A DNA stretch of 64,000 nt from Bradyrhizobium sp. CB82 (GTDB taxonomy: Bacteria; Pseudomonadota; Alphaproteobacteria; Rhizobiales; Xanthobacteraceae). A program made the position numbers and the translations under genes. The stretch is from NCBI RefSeq assembly GCF_029714405.1, contig NZ_CP121650.1, forward strand, positions 9,178,233 to 9,242,232. The letters are read 5' to 3'. Shown here piece by piece: positions 9,201 to 17,980 of the stretch (positions are counted from its first letter, which is position 1; every line of letters starts with the position of its first letter). Below the pieces are notes generated by a model that saw nothing but the letters and a program-made list of their open reading frames with translations, was not told the DNA's origin and searched no databases.

Positions 9201-9956
9201 CTAGTCCTCGACCCCAAACCGATGCAGATCGTTGCCGTGCGTGTCGAGCCACTTCTTGGCACGCTCGACGGAGGGGCAGATCTTCGCGCACACGCGCCAG
9301 AAACGGGGCGAGTGGTTCATCTCGACAAGATGGGCGACTTCGTGAGCCGCGAGATAGTCCAGCACGTAGGGCGGCGCGAGGATCAGGCGCCAGGAGAACG
9401 ACAGCGAACCGGCCGACGTGCAGGAACCCCAACGGCTCGACTGGTCGCGGATCGAGAGCCGCCTGACGCGAACGCCGAGCTCGGCGGCATAGGCTTCCGC
9501 CGACCGCTGCAAATCGTGGCGCGCCTCGCGCTTCAGGAAGTCGTGGACACGGCGATCGACATGATCGACGCCGCCGGCAACGCAGACGATGCGCTCGCCG
9601 CTATCGCGCGTCTCGGTCCACACCGTGCCGCGCACGCCGGCGCGATGCACGATCCGGTGCGGCACGCCACGAAGCGGTATCACGGTGCCCGCCTGGAACG
9701 GCGCGGCCTTCGGCAAGCGGCCAAGGCGTGCGGCAATCCATGCGCCGTGACGCTGCGCGAAGTCTTTTGCCTCCGCGAGCGTGCCGCGCGGCGGCATGGT
9801 GAGGATCGCTTCGCGATCGCTCGGATGTATTCGCAGCGTATAACGCCGCGCGCGACGGTGCCGGCGCAGCCGGATCGCGAAGAATTGTGATCCGTGGTGG
9901 ATCACAAAGGTCTTGGGTTCGTGAGGCCGCCGATAAAGGAGCGCGCGAGTGGCCAT
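9201..9956 (-). CDS. M48-like zinc metallopeptidase (YgjP/DUF45 type)
   Basis: A 251-residue protein of the YgjP/SprT-like family. The metal site HEVAH is at residues 205-209 with the third ligand candidate His215 in MNHSPRFW; the preceding DQSSRWGSC segment (about 171-179) is typical of the family. The start at MATRALLYRR matches family length; upstream in-frame codons lack support. Proteins of this type are soluble; their substrates are mostly unknown. It follows phaZ on the same strand but is separated by 290 bases and a terminator. Confidence 0.88.
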   Translation of the reverse strand: MATRALLYRRPHEPKTFVIHHGSQFFAIRLRRHRRARRYTLRIHPSDREAILTMPPRGTLAEAKDFAQRHGAWIAARLGRLPKAAPFQAGTVIPLRGVPHRIVHRAGVRGTVWTETRDSGERIVCVAGGVDHVDRRVHDFLKREARHDLQRSAEAYAAELGVRVRRLSIRDQSSRWGSCTSAGSLSFSWRLILAPPYVLDYLAAHEVAHLVEMNHSPRFWRVCAKICPSVERAKKWLDTHGNDLHRFGVED

Positions 9957-10235
9957 GTCTGTCAGTCCGGGGAGCAGGAGTTCGCCCGGATTCTGCCATA
10001 ACCGCCGCCAGGGAAAGCGCTCGGCGCAAAAACAAATCATTTGCCCAATATACAGGGGTTGGCAGCCCGGGAGCCCCTACAGACTGGGGTTGGAACCGCA
10101 ATTTTTCGCCCCCGCCGGACGCATGCTGGGGCCCCAAAATCTGAGGCCTCGCTCACTCCTAGAAAGCTACCTAATTACCGCGAATCTGGCGGGAACCCGG
10201 CCCGCCCGGAGGCTGCGGCGGGACACGGGAAACCC
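9957..10235 (-). other. 279-base gene-free stretch with strong secondary structure
   Basis: No convincing ORF on either strand. The minus strand has several GC-rich stem candidates, for example GGGGCTCCCGGGCTGCC near 10060 and GGGGCCCCAGC near 10130, followed by the AT-rich TGTATATTGGGCAAATG. It may hold a promoter for the peptidase gene and possibly a small RNA; I could not match it to 4.5S, tmRNA, 6S or RNase P signatures. Confidence 0.3.
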
Positions 10236-10258
10236 GAAAAAGCGGCCTATTCGGCCGC
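10236..10258 (-). terminator. Intrinsic terminator overlapping the phaZ stop codon
   Basis: On the minus strand GCGGCC (10258-10253), loop GAATA and GGCCGC (10247-10242) are followed at once by TTTTT (10241-10237). The loop contains the first bases of the TAG stop codon of phaZ, so the stem begins inside the last codons of the gene. This is an unusually close gene end. Confidence 0.75.
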
Positions 10259-11575
10259 GAGCGCCAGTGAAGCCTTCGGATTCGCCGCCGAAATCATGAA
10301 ATCATGAATGCGCGGAACGATTTCCGACTTGAAGCGCGAGCCGTTGAACACGCCGTAATGTCCGACGCCCCTCTGCACGTAATGCACGCGACGATGCTCG
10401 GGGATCGAACTGCACAAACCATGCGTCGCTTCGGTCTGACCGAGACCCGAGATGTCGTCTTTCTCGCCTTCCACTGTCATCAGCGCGACGCGCGTGATCT
10501 TGGAGGGATCAACCAATGTGCCGCGATGGGTCATCTCGCCCTTCGGCAGCGCGTGCTTGACGAACACGGTGTCGACCGTTTGCAGGTAATACTCCGCGGT
10601 CAGGTCCATCACCGCGAGATATTCGTCGTAGAAGTCACGGTGCTTGTCGACGAGATCGCCGTCGCCCTTCACCAGATTGGCAAACAGCTGCTTGTGCGCA
10701 TCCATGTGCCGGTCGAAATTCATGCTGATGAAGCCATTGAGCTGCAAAAAGCCCGGATAGACGTCGCGCATCATGCCGGGATGCGGGAACGGCACCTTGG
10801 TGATGACGTGGTTGCGGAACCAGTCGATGCCGCGCTGTTCAGCGACCTTGTTCACCGCGGTCGGATTGCGACGGGTGTCGATCGGGCCGCCCATCAGCGT
10901 CATCGAGGTCGGCACGAACGGGTCGCGCCGCGCTTCCATGATCGAGACGGCCGCGACGACGGGCACGGAAGGCTGGCACACCGCCATCACATGGGTGTTG
11001 CCGCCGAGCACATGCAGCATCTCGATGACGTAGTCGATGTAGTCGTCGAGATCGAAGCGGCCTTCGCTCAAGGGGACCATGCGAGCATCGGCCCAATCGG
11101 TGATGTAGACCTCGTGCGCGGGCAGCAGGGCCTCGACCGTGCCGCGAAGCAGCGTCGCGTAGTGGCCGGACATCGGCGCCACGATCAGCACGCGCGGCTG
11201 CGGGCTGCGCAGCGGACGGGTAAACTTGCGATCGAAATAGAGCAGCCGGCAAAACGGCTTTTCCCAGACCGGGCGGACCTCGACGGGGACGCGGATGCCG
11301 TTGACCTCGGTATCGTCGAGGCCCCATTCCGGCTTGCCGTAGCGGCGCGTCGTGCGCTCGAACAATTCGCAGGCCGCGGCCAGCGACTTGCCCATATCGG
11401 TGTGCGACCACGGATTCAGGGGATTTTGAAACAGGATCTTGGTGGCGTCCGTGACCGCGCGCGCCGGATTGAGAGAGGCGTGCGCCATCTCGTACATCCA
11501 GTACATCGGCGTCGTTAAGACCGGACTGCCTTCGGCCACCAGGGGCGGTGCGCCGCCAAACTCACCAATGGGCAT
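10247..11575 (-). CDS. phaZ: Intracellular polyhydroxybutyrate depolymerase
   Basis: A 442-residue PhaZ of the intracellular type. It hydrolyses native PHB granules in the cytoplasm. The nucleophile is expected to be Cys200 in AVCQPSVPVVAAV, matching the Cys-based lipase-box-like site of Ralstonia PhaZ1; other family blocks are LIVAPMSGHYATLLRGTVEALL, YITDWADAR and the C-terminal VGHYGVFNGSRFKSEIVPRIHDF. AGAGGA sits 9-10 bases before the ATG. Start and length are typical for Bradyrhizobium. The transcript ends at the terminator that overlaps the stop codon. Confidence 0.94.
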   Translation of the reverse strand: MPIGEFGGAPPLVAEGSPVLTTPMYWMYEMAHASLNPARAVTDATKILFQNPLNPWSHTDMGKSLAAACELFERTTRRYGKPEWGLDDTEVNGIRVPVEVRPVWEKPFCRLLYFDRKFTRPLRSPQPRVLIVAPMSGHYATLLRGTVEALLPAHEVYITDWADARMVPLSEGRFDLDDYIDYVIEMLHVLGGNTHVMAVCQPSVPVVAAVSIMEARRDPFVPTSMTLMGGPIDTRRNPTAVNKVAEQRGIDWFRNHVITKVPFPHPGMMRDVYPGFLQLNGFISMNFDRHMDAHKQLFANLVKGDGDLVDKHRDFYDEYLAVMDLTAEYYLQTVDTVFVKHALPKGEMTHRGTLVDPSKITRVALMTVEGEKDDISGLGQTEATHGLCSSIPEHRRVHYVQRGVGHYGVFNGSRFKSEIVPRIHDFMISAANPKASLALAAE

Positions 11576-11697
11576 TATCGTACATCCTCTCGCATCGCAG
11601 CATACTGCCGAATGCGTAATATTGCGTCAATGCACCAGTTCCGTACATGTACGGGCTTCACACACAAAAATGAGCCTAAATCCACTGGAAAGTGAAG

Positions 11698-12516
11698 CTA
11701 TTCGCCGCTCGACAGGAGCGAGCCGTTCTTCTTGGCGCTGCGCAAAAAGGCAAGAAATGCCCCGAAAGATGCAACCAGAAGGCAAGCGTTGATGCCGAGC
11801 GCATCGAGCATCAGGTCGGCCCGGAAGGTGTGGTCGATCAGCAGCGCCCGCATCCCCTCGAACACGTAGGTCGGCGGCAGCGTCCAGGCCGCAACTTGCA
11901 GCCAGCCCGGCAACACGTCCACGGGATAGTAGATGCAGGCGAGCGGCATGATCGCGAACATCAGGGTCCAGACGATGCTTTCGGCCCCGAGCCCGTTCCG
12001 CAACACAAGGCCCGAGACGAAGATGCCGACCGACCAGCTCGTGAAGATCAGATTGCAGAAGAAGGCGATCAGCGGCAGGCCGAGGCTGTAGACGTTGAAG
12101 TGAAACAGAAACAGCGCAAGCAGCGTCATCGGGAGGACGCCGATCGCGAGCCGGATGAGGCTCATGATCATGAGCGCGAGCAGGAACTCGATCGGCTTGA
12201 GCGGGCTCATCATGAGGTTGCCGATGTTGCGCGCCCACATCTCCTCCAGGAACGAGATGGAGAAGCCGAGCTGGCCGCGGAACAGGATGTCCCAGAGGAT
12301 GACGGCGCCGATCAGCGTGCCGCCGGCCCGCGCGAAGAAACTGGCATTTTGCGCGACATAATACTGGATGAAGCCCCAGGTGATGACCTGGAGCGCCGGC
12401 CAGTACAAGAGCTCCAGAAGTCGCGGCCAGGACGACATCAACAGATACCAGTAGCGCAGGATCATCGCGTTGATGCGATGCATCGAGATGCCGCGATGGA
12501 GGGCGAGCTCGCTCAT
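11698..12516 (-). CDS. ABC-2 type transporter permease
   Basis: A 272-residue membrane protein with about six hydrophobic segments (for example LLELLYWPALQVITWGFIQYY, IMSLIRLAIGVLPMTLLALFLF, IVWTLMFAIMPLACIYYPVDVLPGW). The LACIYYPVDVLPGWLQ loop is characteristic of ABC-2 permeases of the DrrB/NodJ-like group. Its start overlaps the stop of the ATPase gene by 4 bases (ATGA), so the two are translationally coupled and form one exporter. The substrate is unknown. Confidence 0.9.
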   Translation of the reverse strand: MSELALHRGISMHRINAMILRYWYLLMSSWPRLLELLYWPALQVITWGFIQYYVAQNASFFARAGGTLIGAVILWDILFRGQLGFSISFLEEMWARNIGNLMMSPLKPIEFLLALMIMSLIRLAIGVLPMTLLALFLFHFNVYSLGLPLIAFFCNLIFTSWSVGIFVSGLVLRNGLGAESIVWTLMFAIMPLACIYYPVDVLPGWLQVAAWTLPPTYVFEGMRALLIDHTFRADLMLDALGINACLLVASFGAFLAFLRSAKKNGSLLSSGE

Positions 12517-13319
12517 CGCGCCGCCTCCTCTCTGACGCCGTTCACCCGGCCGCGCGCGACGTCCAGGAAGACCTCTTCCAGCGTGGCGCGGTTGTAGCGG
12601 GCCATGATGGCGTCGGGCGTGTCGTCGTCCTCGATGCGGCCGCGCTTCATGATGATGACGCGGTCGCAGAGCCGCTCGACCTCGAGCATGTTGTGCGAGG
12701 CGAGCAGGATGGTGGCATTGTGCGCTTTCCGGTAAGCCTCGAGATGCGCCCGCACCCAGTCGGCCGTGTCAGGGTCGAGCGAGGCCGTCGGCTCGTCCAG
12801 CAGCAGCAGCTCGGGCTGGTTGATCAGCGCCTTCGCAAGCGCAACGCGGGTCTTCTGCCCGGCCGAGAGCTTGCCGTTGGCCCGGTCGAGGAATTCGCTG
12901 AGATCGAGATCCTCGGCAAGCTGCGCGATGCGACCGGCGAGATCCTTCACCGCATAGAGTTTGCCGAAAATCGTCAGATTCTGCCGCACCGTGAGCCGCA
13001 TCGGCATGTCGACATAGGGGCTCTCGAAATTCATCCGCCCGAGCACATCGGCGCTTTCCTCGGGCATCGGGTGCCCAAGCACCCGCGCACGGCCCGAGGT
13101 CGGCAGCACGAGGCCCATGATCATCGCGATCGTGGTGGTCTTGCCGGCACCGTTGCCGCCGAGCAGGCCCGTGATGCTGCCGCGCGTGATCGAAAAGGAA
13201 ATGCCATCGACTGCGCGGGTCTGCTTGTAGACCTTGACGAGATGATCGACCTCGATCGCCGCGGACGGGGCGCGGTCCGCGACAGTCGGCCGGCTTGAAG
13301 CCTTGTCATTCTCGGTCAT
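12513..13319 (-). CDS. ABC transporter ATP-binding protein (ABC-2 exporter)
   Basis: A 268-residue ATPase with Walker A GGNGAGKTT, signature LSAGQKTRVALAKAL, Walker B LLLLDEPTASLDP and the switch histidine in LLASHNM. The start is taken at MTENDKASS, which is the only ATG close to the conserved beginning IEVDHLVKVYKQTRAVDG; the frame stays open upstream over the regS promoter region but without similarity. It pairs with the downstream permease. Divergent from regS, so the two promoters share about 100 bases. Confidence 0.92.
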   Translation of the reverse strand: MTENDKASSRPTVADRAPSAAIEVDHLVKVYKQTRAVDGISFSITRGSITGLLGGNGAGKTTTIAMIMGLVLPTSGRARVLGHPMPEESADVLGRMNFESPYVDMPMRLTVRQNLTIFGKLYAVKDLAGRIAQLAEDLDLSEFLDRANGKLSAGQKTRVALAKALINQPELLLLDEPTASLDPDTADWVRAHLEAYRKAHNATILLASHNMLEVERLCDRVIIMKRGRIEDDDTPDAIMARYNRATLEEVFLDVARGRVNGVREEAAR

Positions 13320-13427
13320 GCTGGGCGTTCTTCTGCTATTGCGGGGGCAAGCGCAAGACTTGTAACCAGGCGGATTGTGTGAGCCAGCGTGTTTGTGACC
13401 TGAGAAGGCAATGCCCAATTGGCCGAT

Positions 13428-14750
13428 ATGACCGAAATTGCCGCTTCCGAGTTTCGCCATTCGCGGCGACATATCCGCCTGGACACCATCCTGCGGCTGC
13501 GCTGGCTTGCGGTGCTCGGCCAGCTCGCCGCCATCTTCATCGTCGCGCAGGGACTGGAATTCAACGTTCCGATCATCCCCTGCATCAGCATCATCGCGCT
13601 GTCGGCGGCGCTCAACCTTGCCCTGCAAACGGCGGTCAACCCGATGCAGCGGCTGGAGCCGATCCACGCGGCCGCGCTGCTGGCGCTGAACATCGTGGAA
13701 CTGGCTGGTCTTCTGTTCTTCACCGGCGGATTGCAGAACCCGTTCTCATTCCTGTTCCTGGCTCCGGTCCTGATCTCCGCGACCGCGCTGCCGGCCCGGC
13801 TCACTTTCGGCCTCGGCCTGCTGGCGGTCGCCTGCGCCTCGATCCTGGTCTTCTTTCATCTGCCGCTGCCCTGGGACACCGACGATCCCCTGGTGCTGCC
13901 GCCGATCTATCTGGTCGGCGTCTGGCTTTCGATCGTGCTCGCGATCGGCGTCACCAGCCTCTACTCCTTCCAGGTGACGGAAGAGGCGGGCAAGCTCGCC
14001 GACGCGCTCGCCGCGACCGAGCTGGTGCTGGCGCGCGAGCAGCATCTGACCCAGCTCGATGGCCTGGCGGCCGCGGCCGCGCATGAGCTCGGCACGCCGC
14101 TGGCGACCATCTTCCTGATCTCGCGCGAACTGGAGAAGACGGTGAAGGACGCCAGCTTCGCCGCCGACCTGAAAACGCTGCGCGAGCAGACGCAGCGTTG
14201 CCGCGACATCCTGAGCAAGATCACCCAGCTCTCCTCCACCGGCGCGCCGTTCGACCGCATGAAGCTGTCGGAGCTGATCGAGGAGGTGGTGGCGCCGCAC
14301 CGCGATTTCGGTGTCGCCATCAAGGTGCGGATCGCGGTGGCGGCGACCGTGGAACCGGTCGGCTCACGCAATCCCGCGATCCTGTATGGTGTCGGCAATA
14401 TCGTCGAAAATGCCGTCGATTTCGCCCACAGCACCGTCGAGGTGAACGCCTGGTGGAATAAGGATACCATCGAGATCGTGATCTCCGACGACGGCCCCGG
14501 CATTCCGCCCGATCTGTTGAACCGGATCGGTGAACCCTATCTGTCGCGGCGGCGCGCGCAGGACGACAGCGGAGGTGAGCGTCGTGGCCTCGGGCTCGGC
14601 GTATTCATCGCGCGCACGCTGCTGGAACGCACGGGTGCGAAGGTCTCGTTTACCAATCGGACGTTCCCCGAGCATGGCGCCGTGGTGCAGATCGCATGGC
14701 CGCGCGAGCGTTTCGAGGCTGCCGAAACGGCTGAAGAAACAATAGGATAG
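13428..14750 (+). CDS. regS: Redox-sensing histidine kinase of the ActS/PrrB/RegB family
   Basis: A 440-residue RegB-type sensor. Six membrane segments span about residues 24-185 and contain the quinone-box sequence GGLQNPF (100-106). The phosphorylated His219 is in AAAHELGTPLATI, the redox-active cysteine of the family corresponds to Cys258 in QRCRDIL, and the ATP-binding part has NIVENAVDFA and GLGLGVFIARTLL. It passes phosphate to RegR when respiration is limiting; in Bradyrhizobium the pair acts on fixR-nifA and other redox genes. An in-frame TTG at 13419 with GAAGG 11 bases upstream is a possible alternative start. Confidence 0.93.
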   Translation: MTEIAASEFRHSRRHIRLDTILRLRWLAVLGQLAAIFIVAQGLEFNVPIIPCISIIALSAALNLALQTAVNPMQRLEPIHAAALLALNIVELAGLLFFTGGLQNPFSFLFLAPVLISATALPARLTFGLGLLAVACASILVFFHLPLPWDTDDPLVLPPIYLVGVWLSIVLAIGVTSLYSFQVTEEAGKLADALAATELVLAREQHLTQLDGLAAAAAHELGTPLATIFLISRELEKTVKDASFAADLKTLREQTQRCRDILSKITQLSSTGAPFDRMKLSELIEEVVAPHRDFGVAIKVRIAVAATVEPVGSRNPAILYGVGNIVENAVDFAHSTVEVNAWWNKDTIEIVISDDGPGIPPDLLNRIGEPYLSRRRAQDDSGGERRGLGLGVFIARTLLERTGAKVSFTNRTFPEHGAVVQIAWPRERFEAAETAEETIG

Positions 14751-14853
14751 GCCGCGACGTTGCGTCGCACTGCATAGCCGATCGACTTTCGGCGACCTTG
14801 GCAGCGCCCGATTGCAACGCCATATGTTCCGGCGTTGGAGAGAGGACAGGACC

Positions 14854-15408
14854 TTGAACGCCATCGCCGAACTGAATGACCAGGCCGACCGCTCGCTTTT
14901 GATCGTCGAGGACGACAAGCCGTTTCTGGAGCGGCTGTCGCGCGCCATGGAGACGCGCGGCTTCACGGTGACCTCCTGCGATACCGTCTCGGATGGATTG
15001 GCAGAGATCGGCAAGGCCGCGCCCGCTTTCGCGGTGGTCGACTTGCGGCTCGGCGACGGCAACGGCCTCGACGTGGTCTCGGCGCTGAAGAAGAAGCGCC
15101 CCGACGCGCGCGCCATCGTGCTCACCGGCTATGGCAACATCGCTACCGCCGTGACCGCGGTGAAGATGGGCGCGATCGACTATCTCTCGAAACCGGCCGA
15201 CGCCGACGACGTCGTCGCTGCCCTGCTTTCGACCGGCACTGAAAAGTCCGAGCTGCCGGCGAACCCGATGTCGGCCGACCGCGTGCGCTGGGAGCATATC
15301 CAGCGCATCTACGAGATGTGCAACCGCAACGTCTCGGAAACCGCGCGCCGCCTCAACATGCACCGCCGCACCTTGCAGCGCATTCTGGCCAAGCGCGCGC
15401 CAAGGTAG
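14854..15408 (+). CDS. regR: Response regulator of the ActR/PrrA/RegA family
   Basis: A receiver domain with phosphoacceptor Asp63 (VVDLRLGDGNGLD) and the acidic pair at LIVEDD, then a Fis-type DNA-binding tail (NVSETARRLNMHRRTLQRILAKRAP). The start is read as TTG at 14854: GAGAGGACAGG precedes it and it gives 184 residues, the length of RegA and PrrA. The longer frame beginning at 14812 would add 14 unconserved residues. It lies 103 bases behind regS and is surely its partner. Confidence 0.94.
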   Translation: MNAIAELNDQADRSLLIVEDDKPFLERLSRAMETRGFTVTSCDTVSDGLAEIGKAAPAFAVVDLRLGDGNGLDVVSALKKKRPDARAIVLTGYGNIATAVTAVKMGAIDYLSKPADADDVVAALLSTGTEKSELPANPMSADRVRWEHIQRIYEMCNRNVSETARRLNMHRRTLQRILAKRAPR

Positions 15409-15430
15409 TTCTTTCGCGGATTCGATCTAT

Positions 15431-15544
15431 CTCCTCATGGTGAGGAGGCGCGTCAGCGCCGTCTCGAACCATGATGGCCCGGCTATAGCAGCTCGGCCTT
15501 CATCCTTCGAGACGCGCGCAAGAGCGCGCTCGTCAGGATGAGGG
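15431..15544. repeat. Long intergenic repeat, family B, copy 1
   Basis: An imperfect palindrome opening CTCCTCATGGTGAGGAGGCG, with CGTCTCGAACCATGATGGCC and ending CATCCTTCGAGACGC...CAGGATGAGGG. A second copy in the same orientation is at 58929-59042. Inner stems differ (GCGCGCAAGAGCGCGC here) while the flanks are kept, as expected for a folding element. Confidence 0.75.
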
Positions 15545-15560
15545 TCTGGCTGTTTCCCAG

Positions 15561-16052
15561 CTACTCCCAGAAATCTGCATGGCCCTGCGGATCGACCAGC
15601 CGGTTGATCCGGAGCGCGGCGGCCATCGCAAAACGCACCGTCATCTGTTTGCGGGTCGGGGCCGGCAGCTTGTGCTCGGGCGCCTCGCAGTGGAGATGCG
15701 CGCCATAGGCATCCGCGATGATCAGGCCGGTGCCTTCCGGAAAGATCTCGCAAGGCAGGTCCTGCGTGAAGGCGAAGAACAGCCGGTCGCAATGGGCGCG
15801 GTATTCGTGCCATTTCTGGTCCGCGCGCAGATCCTCGACCGATGATTTGATCTCGACGATCCAGATCTCGCCGCGCTCGTTCAGCGCGACGAGATCGGCA
15901 CGGCGGCCCGACGGCAGCGGCAATTCGCTGATGCAGGAGAAGCCGAGCGAGCGCAACAGCCGCGCCGTGCCGCGCGCGACCGCGAGCGCCGTCTGAGATT
16001 GGCGGCCGTCGGTCGGCGGCACGAGCGCGATGTGGCGGGCGGCGTTGTCCAT
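15561..16052 (-). CDS. mmcB: MmcB family DNA repair protein
   Basis: A 163-residue protein matching the MmcB family described in Caulobacter as part of the SOS-independent mitomycin response. The nuclease-like core is visible: SELPLPSGRRADLVALN followed by IWIVEIKSSVEDLRADQKWHEY, i.e. the D...E-x-K pattern of the PD-(D/E)XK superfamily. The family is thought to act with DnaE2/ImuB-type translesion synthesis. Start at MDNAARHIALV fits the family. Confidence 0.88.
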   Translation of the reverse strand: MDNAARHIALVPPTDGRQSQTALAVARGTARLLRSLGFSCISELPLPSGRRADLVALNERGEIWIVEIKSSVEDLRADQKWHEYRAHCDRLFFAFTQDLPCEIFPEGTGLIIADAYGAHLHCEAPEHKLPAPTRKQMTVRFAMAAALRINRLVDPQGHADFWE

Positions 16053-16123
16053 GTGGCAAGTCTAGCCGATTCCCCGAAGTGCGCACACCGTTCGATGGAG
16101 GCGAGCCGCAGCGCTATTCTCAG

Positions 16124-16164
16124 CCGTCATTCCCGGGCTCGCGCTTCGCGCGCCCCGACGACAG
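16124..16164. repeat. Short intergenic palindromic repeat
   Basis: CCGTCATTCCCGGGCTCGCG continues into CTTCGCGCGCCCCGACGAC, a hairpin of the same family as the element at 207-342. It lies in the leader region of the following GH13 gene, about 80 bases before its start. Confidence 0.5.
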
Positions 16165-16245
16165 CAAACCTTGCGTCGGGAACCTCGCCTCTTCCCAACA
16201 CTTATCTGGCAGCCGACGGGTGGACGGGAGAGAGGCAGTGCCCAG

Positions 16246-17946
16246 ATGATCGACGACCTCTGGTACAAGAACGGCGTCATCTACTGCCTCTCCGTTGCCA
16301 CCTACATGGACGCCAACGGCGACGGCGTCGGCGACTTCAAGGGGTTGTTGCGGCGGCTCGACTATCTGCACGGCCTCGGCATCACCGCGATCTGGCTGAT
16401 GCCGTTTCAGCCCTCGCCTCACCGCGATGGCGGCTACGACATATCGGACTATTACGGTGTCGATCCGCGCTACGGCACGCTCGGCGACTTCGTCGAGTTC
16501 ACCCACGGCTGCAAGCAGCGCGGCATCCGCGTCATCATCGATCTCGTCGTCAACCACACCTCGGACCAGCATCCCTGGTTCAAGGACGCGCGCAGCTCGA
16601 AGGACTCGCCCCATCGCGACTGGTATGTGTGGTCCGACAAGAAGCCTGCGAACGCAGCCAAGGGCGTCGTGTTTCCGGGCGTGCAGAAATCGACCTGGAC
16701 GCGCGACAAGGAAGCGGGCGCCTGGTATTTCCACCGGTTCTACGATTTCCAGCCCGATCTCAACACCTCGAACCCGCACGTGCAGGCCGAGCTCCTGAAG
16801 ATCATGGGCTTCTGGATCCAGCTCGGCGTCTCCGGCTTTCGAATGGATGCCGTGCCGTTCGTGATCGCCACCAAGGGGCCAAGGGTCAAGACGCCGACGG
16901 AGCAGTACGACATGCTGCGCTCGTTCCGCGAATTCCTGCAATGGCGCGAGGGCGACGCGATCATCCTTGCGGAAGCCAATGTACTGCCCAAGACCGACAT
17001 GGAATATTTCGGCCGCGACGGCGACCGGATGCACATGATGTTCAATTTCCAGGTCAACCAGCACATGTTCTATGCGCTGGCCTCGGCCGATTCGCGCGCG
17101 CTCGCCAAGGCGCTGAAGGTGACCAAGCCGCGGCCGGCGTCCGCCCAATGGGGCATGTTCTTGCGCAATCATGACGAGCTCGATCTCGGACGCCTGACGA
17201 AGGCCCAGCGCGACGTCGTCTTCAGATGCTTCGGGCCGGACAAGGACATGCAGTTGTACGACCGCGGCATCCGCCGGCGGCTCGCACCGATGCTCGGCGG
17301 CGACCGCCGCCGGCTTGAGCTTGCCTATAGCCTGATGTGCACGCTGCCGGGGACGCCGGTGATCCGTTATGGCGACGAGATCGCGATGGGCGACGACCTG
17401 TCGCTGCCCGAGCGTGACTGCGCGCGCACGCCGATGCAATGGTCGACCGAACCGCATGGCGGCTTCACCGACAGCAACAAGCCGGTCTCGCCGGTGATCG
17501 ACGAAGGACCGTATGGCTTTGGACATGTCAACGTCGCCAAGCAGCGGCGCGATCCGAACTCGATGCTGAACTGGACCGAGCGCATCATCCGCATGCGCAA
17601 GGAGGTGCCGGAGGTCGGCTGGGGCGACTTTGAGGTCATCGCCGTGCAGGATCCGGCAGTCTTCATCATCCGCTATGACTGGCGCAACAATTCGGTGCTG
17701 TTCATCCACAATCTCGATGAGAAGCCGCGCGAGATCGCGTTCTCGACGAGGCTGCCGGAAGGACACGGACGGCTCCTGATCAACCTCTTGGCGGAAGATC
17801 ACAGCCGCGCCGACAAGCGCGGCCGGCACCGCGTCGTGCTCGAGCCCTACGGCTATCGCTGGTACCGCGTCGGCGGGCTCGACTATCTCCTGAAGCGCAG
17901 CGATATCGATACCAAGTCGATGCGGAAGAATGCGCGTGCACGGTGA
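16246..17946 (+). CDS. GH13 alpha-glucosidase / trehalose synthase-like enzyme
   Basis: A 566-residue alpha-amylase-family protein. The three catalytic residues are in place: nucleophile Asp201 (GFRMDAVPF), acid/base Glu243 (LAEAN) and Asp310 (LRNHDELDL). The opening (YKNGVIYCLSVATYMDANGDGVGDFKG) and the segment PFQPSPHRDGGYDISDYYGVDPRYG resemble trehalose synthase (maltose glucosylmutase), but the neighbourhood lacks treYZ, glgE or a maltokinase, so hydrolase activity is equally possible. Start at MIDDLWYKNG is favoured by GGGAGAGAGGCAG upstream. It converges with a second GH13 gene. Confidence 0.85.
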   Translation: MIDDLWYKNGVIYCLSVATYMDANGDGVGDFKGLLRRLDYLHGLGITAIWLMPFQPSPHRDGGYDISDYYGVDPRYGTLGDFVEFTHGCKQRGIRVIIDLVVNHTSDQHPWFKDARSSKDSPHRDWYVWSDKKPANAAKGVVFPGVQKSTWTRDKEAGAWYFHRFYDFQPDLNTSNPHVQAELLKIMGFWIQLGVSGFRMDAVPFVIATKGPRVKTPTEQYDMLRSFREFLQWREGDAIILAEANVLPKTDMEYFGRDGDRMHMMFNFQVNQHMFYALASADSRALAKALKVTKPRPASAQWGMFLRNHDELDLGRLTKAQRDVVFRCFGPDKDMQLYDRGIRRRLAPMLGGDRRRLELAYSLMCTLPGTPVIRYGDEIAMGDDLSLPERDCARTPMQWSTEPHGGFTDSNKPVSPVIDEGPYGFGHVNVAKQRRDPNSMLNWTERIIRMRKEVPEVGWGDFEVIAVQDPAVFIIRYDWRNNSVLFIHNLDEKPREIAFSTRLPEGHGRLLINLLAEDHSRADKRGRHRVVLEPYGYRWYRVGGLDYLLKRSDIDTKSMRKNARAR

Positions 17947-17954
17947 CCGTCATT

Positions 17955-17970
17955 CCGGGGGCGCCCCCGG
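17955..17970. terminator. 16-bp perfect palindrome between converging GH13 genes
   Basis: CCGGGGGCGCCCCCGG is fully self-complementary and lies in the 34-base gap between two converging GH13 genes, flanked by CCGTCATT and ACGACGG of the short repeat family. A bidirectional transcript end is the likely role. Confidence 0.4.
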
Positions 17971-17980
17971 GACGACGGAG

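Noticed and set aside
9957..10235. 4.5S, 6S or tmRNA gene
   Set aside because: The GGAAGGAAGCA-type loop of 4.5S RNA, the tmRNA T-arm/CCA and the 6S open-complex pattern are not visible on either strand.
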